A DNA stretch of 11,933 bases from CAZXNF01 sp050741255 (GTDB lineage: Bacteria; Pseudomonadota; Gammaproteobacteria; Burkholderiales; SG8-41): NCBI GenBank assembly GCA_050741255.1, contig JBOIEQ010000135.1:1-11933 (forward strand). The letters run 5' to 3'. Below the pieces are notes generated by a model, which did not search any database, had not been told where the DNA came from, and saw nothing but the letters and a program-made list of their open reading frames with translations. The translations under genes and the position numbers were made by a program. This document shows, in pieces, positions 7,078-11,933 of the stretch. Each line of letters begins with the position of its first letter. Position 1 is the stretch's first letter.

Positions 7078-7385
7078 ATGATCCCGGGTGAAATGCAGAT
7101 CGCCGCCGGCGACCTCGAACTCAACACGGGGCGCGCCACCGTCACGGTTGCGGTGACCAACACCGGCGACCGGCCGATCCAGGTGGGTTCGCACTATCAT
7201 TTTTTTGAAACCAACGACGCACTCAAGTTCGACCGCGACAGCGCTTACGGTTGCCGGCTCAACATCGCCGCGGGCACCGCGGTGCGCTTCGAACCGGGTC
7301 AGACGCGCACGGTGGAACTGGTGGCGATGGCGGGGGCGCGCAAGGTCTACGGGTTCGCGGGCCGTGTGATGGGTGCGCTCAAAGC

Positions 7386-7389
<4 letters not shown>
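7078..7389 (+). CDS. ureB: Urease beta subunit UreB
   Basis: UreB (103 residues) is the second structural subunit of urease and helps hold the UreC trimer together. Recognisable family features are the start MIPGEMQIAAGDLELN, the core PIQVGSHYHFFETN with its histidines, the LNIAAGTAVRFEPGQTRTVELV stretch split across adjacent strands, and the ending VYGFAGRVMGAL. The length is standard. The gene overlaps ureC by four bases (ATGA at 7386-7389), a coupling arrangement that keeps beta and alpha in step. Confidence 0.97.
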
Positions 7390-9085
<1,696 letters not shown>

Positions 9086-9086
<1 letters not shown>

Positions 9087-9601
9087 TGCTCGAGATCCAG
9101 ACCAAACTCACGGCCGGGGAGGCCGCTGGCCGGCCCGCGGTGCAGGGCCGGCTCGAATTGCCGTTTGAGCGCCGCCAGAAGAGCCGCTTGCGCACGCACC
9201 TCGCGTCCGGCGAGGAAGTCGCGCTGATGTTGCCGCGCGGCGACATCCTGCGCGGGGGTGATCTGCTGTGCATGACGGATGGCCGCATCATCGAAGTGGT
9301 GGCGGAGCCGGAGCAAGTGCTGCATGTGACCTGTGCGACGCCCACCGAACTTGCCCGCGCCGCCTACCATCTCGGCAACCGGCACGTGCCGGTGCAGGTC
9401 GGTGACGGTTTCCTGCGGTTGGCAGCCGATCATGTGCTGGCAGGAATGCTGCAAGGCCTGGGTGCGCAGTTGCGTGAACTCGCGGCGCCCTTCGAGCCGG
9501 AAGCCGGCGCGTACGGCGGCGGCCATCACCATCACAATGAAGGCGGGCGGGGCGGGCACATCCACGAGTACTTCACGCGCGCGGAGCGCCACGAATCGTG
9601 A
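9086..9601 (+). CDS. ureE: Urease accessory protein UreE, nickel metallochaperone
   Basis: UreE (171 residues) is a dimeric cytosolic chaperone that hands nickel to UreG for urease assembly. The N-terminal peptide-binding domain (about 1-70) includes the LPRGDILRGGDLL segment. The metal-binding domain has the conserved YHLGNRHVPVQV at about 94-105, with His95 probably equal to the essential interface histidine of known UreE proteins. The C-terminal tail is glycine- and histidine-rich: HHHH at 147-150, then His158, His160 and His169, suggesting extra nickel binding or storage. The tail is shorter than the very long one in Klebsiella. The gene overlaps ureC by one base and ureF by four. Confidence 0.95.
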
Positions 9602-10281
9602 CCGCACCCATCCTCTCGCCCGAACTCGCGCTGGCCCGCCTGCTGCAACTGGCCAGCCCGACCCTGCCGGTCGGGGCTTACAGTTATTCCCAGGGACTCG
9701 AGGCCGCCGTGGAAGCCGGTCTGGTCAGCACTGCCGACAATGCCCTGCGCTGGATCACCGACATCCTGGCTTATTCAGTGGCCCGGATGGAAGCGCCGGT
9801 GCTGCTGCGGCTGTGCCGGGCCTGGACTGCGCAGGACGCTGCAGCGGTGGCGTATTGGAACGCGCTGTTCCTCGCCAGCCGTGAAACGGCTGAGCTGCGG
9901 GCGGAGACCGCGCAGATGGGCTATTCACTGACCCGGTTGCTGGATACATTGGCCATCGGCACGTCGATGACGGACGAAGAAGAGATCGCTTTTCCCACGG
10001 CCTTTGCGAGGGCGGTGGCCGCGTGGCGGATCGATCCGCAGCAGGCGCTGGTCGCCTACCTGTGGGCATGGGCGGAAAACCAGGTCATGGCGGCGGTGAA
10101 GGCGGTGCCGCTCGGCCAGACCGACGGCCAGCGCCTGCTGCTGGCCCTGGGCGCCACCCTCAGTGAAGCCGTGATGGAAGCCGCGCGGCTCGCGGACGAC
10201 GAGCTCGGCAATTTTTCACCCGGGCTCGCGCTGCTGTCCGCGCGCCACGAAACCCAGTACAGCCGTCTGTTCCGATCGTAA
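9598..10281 (+). CDS. ureF: Urease accessory protein UreF
   Basis: UreF (227 residues, all-helical) joins UreD and UreG in the preactivation complex and gates the accuracy of nickel insertion. The family signature SPTLPVGAYSYSQGLE lies at 20-35, and the conserved C-terminal segment SARHETQYSRLFRS ends the protein. Translation starts at a GTG (9598) whose last three bases plus the next A form the ureE stop (GTGA), so coupled translation is likely. An ATG start is not available near the N terminus without losing conserved sequence. ureG follows after 11 bases. Confidence 0.95.
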   Translation: MTAPILSPELALARLLQLASPTLPVGAYSYSQGLEAAVEAGLVSTADNALRWITDILAYSVARMEAPVLLRLCRAWTAQDAAAVAYWNALFLASRETAELRAETAQMGYSLTRLLDTLAIGTSMTDEEEIAFPTAFARAVAAWRIDPQQALVAYLWAWAENQVMAAVKAVPLGQTDGQRLLLALGATLSEAVMEAARLADDELGNFSPGLALLSARHETQYSRLFRS

Positions 10282-10286
10282 GAGGA
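10281..10286 (+). promoter_or_regulatory. Ribosome binding site of ureG
   Basis: AGAGGA overlaps the last base of the ureF stop and sits 6 bases before the ureG ATG. It is one of the few strong Shine-Dalgarno elements inside the cluster, consistent with independent high-level initiation of ureG. Confidence 0.65.
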
Positions 10287-10292
10287 AAAATC

Positions 10293-10940
10293 ATGGACAG
10301 TGCATCCACCACCCGCGGCAAGGTCGCCTTGCGCGTCGGCATCGGCGGCCCGGTCGGCTCCGGCAAGACGGCGCTGACCCTGGCGCTGTGCCGTGCCCTG
10401 CGCGACGACTACAACATCGCGGTGGTCACCAACGACATCTACACCGAGGAGGACGCGCAGTTCCTGGTGCGCAATGAAGCGCTGGTGCCCGAGCGCATCA
10501 TCGGCGTCGAAACCGGCGGCTGTCCGCACACTGCCATCCGCGAGGATGCCTCGATCAACCTCGAAGCGGTTGCGCGGCTGAACAAGCGCTTCACCGGCCT
10601 CGATCTCATCGTGATCGAGTCCGGCGGCGACAATCTCGCGGCGACCTTCAGTCCCGAGCTGTCCGACCTGACGCTGTACGTGATCGACGTCGCCGCCGGC
10701 GACAAGATTCCGCGCAAGGGCGGGCCCGGCATCACCAAGTCGGACCTGCTGATCATCAACAAGATCGACCTCGCGCCCATGGTCGGCGCCTCGCTCGAGG
10801 TGATGGACCGCGACGCGAAGAAGATGCGCGGCGAGCGGCCGTTCGTGTTCACCAATCTGAAGACGGGGCAGGGGCTCGACACCGTCATCCGTTTTATCCA
10901 GACCCAGGGGCTGCTGGAAGACCTGCAGCCCGCGGGATAG
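10293..10940 (+). CDS. ureG: Urease accessory GTPase UreG
   Basis: UreG (215 residues) is the SIMIBI-class GTPase that carries nickel and uses GTP hydrolysis to drive its insertion into UreC, within the UreD-UreF-UreG complex. The P-loop GPVGSGKT is at 19-26, the invariant nickel-binding Cys-Pro-His at 77-79 (GGCPHTAIRED), the ESGGDNL motif at 109-115 and the guanine-specificity NKID at 156-159. There is no long histidine-rich N-terminal extension such as some UreG homologues have, which agrees with nickel storage being left to the UreE tail. The gene ends in TAG, and its stop overlaps the ureJ ribosome binding site. Confidence 0.97.
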   Translation: MDSASTTRGKVALRVGIGGPVGSGKTALTLALCRALRDDYNIAVVTNDIYTEEDAQFLVRNEALVPERIIGVETGGCPHTAIREDASINLEAVARLNKRFTGLDLIVIESGGDNLAATFSPELSDLTLYVIDVAAGDKIPRKGGPGITKSDLLIINKIDLAPMVGASLEVMDRDAKKMRGERPFVFTNLKTGQGLDTVIRFIQTQGLLEDLQPAG

Positions 10941-10948
10941 GAGTTGTC

Positions 10949-11521
10949 ATGCGAGCACTGATTGTTTTTCTGGCCATCGCGCTGGTTCCCGGGCTGGCCT
11001 GGGCGCATCCTTTTCACACGGGAGACGGTTTCGCGGCCGGCTGGGTGCATCCGTTTACCGGACTCGATCATCTGCTGGCGATGGTGGCGGTCGGCCTCTG
11101 GGCGGCGCAGATCGGCGGCCGCGCGCGGTGGACGGTGCCGCTGGCGTTCGTGACGGCGATGCTGCTCGGCGCGGCCGCCAGCGTCGCGGGCCTGCAGGTG
11201 CCGCTGGTCGAGCCGATGGTGGCCGCATCGGTCGTCGTGCTCGGCTTGCTGATCACGCTGCACCGGCGGACGTCGGTGGGCGCGGGCGCCGCGATCTGCG
11301 CCGTATTTGCGGTTTTCCATGGCCTTGCGCATGCGTCTGAACTCCCGCCGGCGACTTCCGCGCTGGCCTACTTTGCGGGATTCGCGCTGGCGACCGCGCT
11401 ACTGCATGCCACTGGCGTGCTGACTGGCGTCTGGATGGGACGGTTGCACGGCGCCCGCTGGATCGGCGCGCCGATTGCGCTTGCGGGCTGCGCGCTGCTC
11501 GGCGGGGCCTTGCTCGGCTGA
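10949..11521 (+). CDS. ureJ: HupE/UreJ family membrane protein, probable nickel transporter
   Basis: This 190-residue integral membrane protein is alanine- and leucine-rich with about six hydrophobic segments. A signal-peptide-like N terminus (ALVPGLAWA) ends before HPFHTG at 20-25, so the mature protein would begin with a histidine-rich, possibly metal-binding, end. The HupE/UreJ motif HPFTGLDHLLAMVAVG is at 34-49, and a second histidine cluster FHGLAHASELP at 123-133 is also conserved in the family. HupE has been shown to transport nickel in rhizobia; by context this copy probably supplies nickel to urease. AGGAG (10939-10943) lies 5 bases before the ATG and overlaps the ureG stop. It is the last gene of the cluster. 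Confidence 0.88.
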   Translation: MRALIVFLAIALVPGLAWAHPFHTGDGFAAGWVHPFTGLDHLLAMVAVGLWAAQIGGRARWTVPLAFVTAMLLGAAASVAGLQVPLVEPMVAASVVVLGLLITLHRRTSVGAGAAICAVFAVFHGLAHASELPPATSALAYFAGFALATALLHATGVLTGVWMGRLHGARWIGAPIALAGCALLGGALLG

Positions 11522-11526
11522 GGGCG

Positions 11527-11933
11527 TCAGCGCCGGCTGCGCCGCAGCCGGATGACCAGTTCGCGATAACCGGTGGCGGCGTCGGGTTCGCGGCTGAAGC
11601 GGTGACGGGGCAGCGGTAGAAGCAGGGCCTCGACGGTCGTATGCACGAGGGCGCCGGCCAGCAGATGGCCGCCGGTGACCTTGCCCCGGGCGTCGGCCAC
11701 GGCGATGTGCAGGTGCGCGCCGTCAGTGCCCAGCGTTCCCATGAGGGTGAGAATTTCCAACGGCCCTTTCAACACGGTCGCGGTGCGTTGTCCGGCCAGG
11801 CGCAACCGGGCGGGACGCAGGCTGCCGATCCCCGCGATCACAAAACAAGCTTGCCAGCGTCGTCGCTGGACGAGTGCTTCCAGTGCGGCCTTGAGATCTG
11901 CGCCGGGCGGCAGGCGCAGCGGAAGGGTTAAGC
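11527..11933 (-). CDS. PCC/DUF296 domain protein, 5' end beyond the window (partial)
   Basis: The minus-strand frame is open from the window edge to a TGA at 11527-11529, giving about 134 residues. An internal GTG at 11841 is not the start: the conserved sequence continues upstream through LRLPPGADLKAALEAL and WQACFVIAGIGSL. The fold is the PCC domain (plants and prokaryotes conserved, DUF296), recognised by IGSL, EILTLMGTLG, the metal-site-like DGAHLHIAVAD, and GGHL followed by a TTVE segment. In plants this domain occurs in AT-hook proteins; free-standing bacterial copies are poorly characterised and are often annotated as DNA-binding without direct proof. The ending (FSREPDAATGYRELVIR) is typical. 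It converges on ureJ with 5 bases between stops and has no evident tie to urea metabolism. Confidence 0.85.
   Translation of the reverse strand, partial: LTLPLRLPPGADLKAALEALVQRRRWQACFVIAGIGSLRPARLRLAGQRTATVLKGPLEILTLMGTLGTDGAHLHIAVADARGKVTGGHLLAGALVHTTVEALLLPLPRHRFSREPDAATGYRELVIRLRRSRR
11533..11551. repeat. GC hairpin at the ureJ / PCC-gene convergence
   Basis: CCGGCTGC (11533-11540) and GCAGCCGG (11544-11551) form a perfect 8-bp stem with a 3-base loop, 12 bases after the ureJ stop and inside the last codons of the opposing gene. No T run follows on either strand, so it is not a standard intrinsic terminator. It may slow polymerase or stabilise RNA ends; coding constraint on the basic C terminus of the opposing protein could also explain it. 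Confidence 0.3.

Noticed and set aside
11641..11931. Plus-strand open frame at the window end
   Set aside because: It is antisense to the PCC/DUF296 coding sequence, whose conserved motifs are on the minus strand.

Overview
The window is a compact urea acquisition and hydrolysis locus from a high-GC Gram-negative bacterium. Codon use, the proteobacterial gene order and the individual protein sequences suggest a betaproteobacterium (Rhodocyclales or Burkholderiales-like). That placement is inference from protein resemblance, not from a marker gene. Nearly every base is coding.

Layout: (1) positions 1-123 hold the last 40 codons of a ClpB-type chaperone gene. (2) Positions 124-367 are the only substantial non-coding stretch. 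It carries a well-matched sigma-54 (-24/-12) promoter at 280-295, a likely NtrC enhancer site at 136-150, two further inverted repeats, and a ribosome binding site for urtA. (3) Positions 368-5899 encode the five-gene urea ABC transporter urtABCDE: periplasmic binding protein, two permeases, two ATPases. A strong GC hairpin separates urtA from urtB. (4) Positions 5907-10940 encode urease and its maturation factors in the order ureD-ureA-ureB-ureC-ureE-ureF-ureG. (5) Positions 10949-11521 encode a HupE/UreJ-family membrane protein, presumably the nickel supplier. (6) Positions 11527-11933, on the minus strand, hold the 3' part of a PCC/DUF296-domain gene that runs off the window end and converges on ureJ with 5 bases between the stop codons.

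How it works together: UrtA captures urea in the periplasm, UrtBC with UrtDE import it using ATP, UreABC hydrolyses it to ammonia and carbon dioxide, UreDEFG build the carbamylated-lysine dinickel site of UreC, and UreJ probably brings in nickel. From urtB to ureJ the spacings run from a 4-base overlap to an 11-base gap, so these twelve genes are probably one transcript. urtA, 55 bases upstream, leads it and is set apart by a probable partial terminator. The upstream sigma-54 and NtrC signals suggest induction under nitrogen limitation.

All genes look intact, with catalytic and metal-binding residues present. I found no mobile element, CRISPR array, tRNA, rRNA or novel enzymatic system. The most useful items for follow-up are regulatory: the promoter region and the urtA-urtB hairpin.
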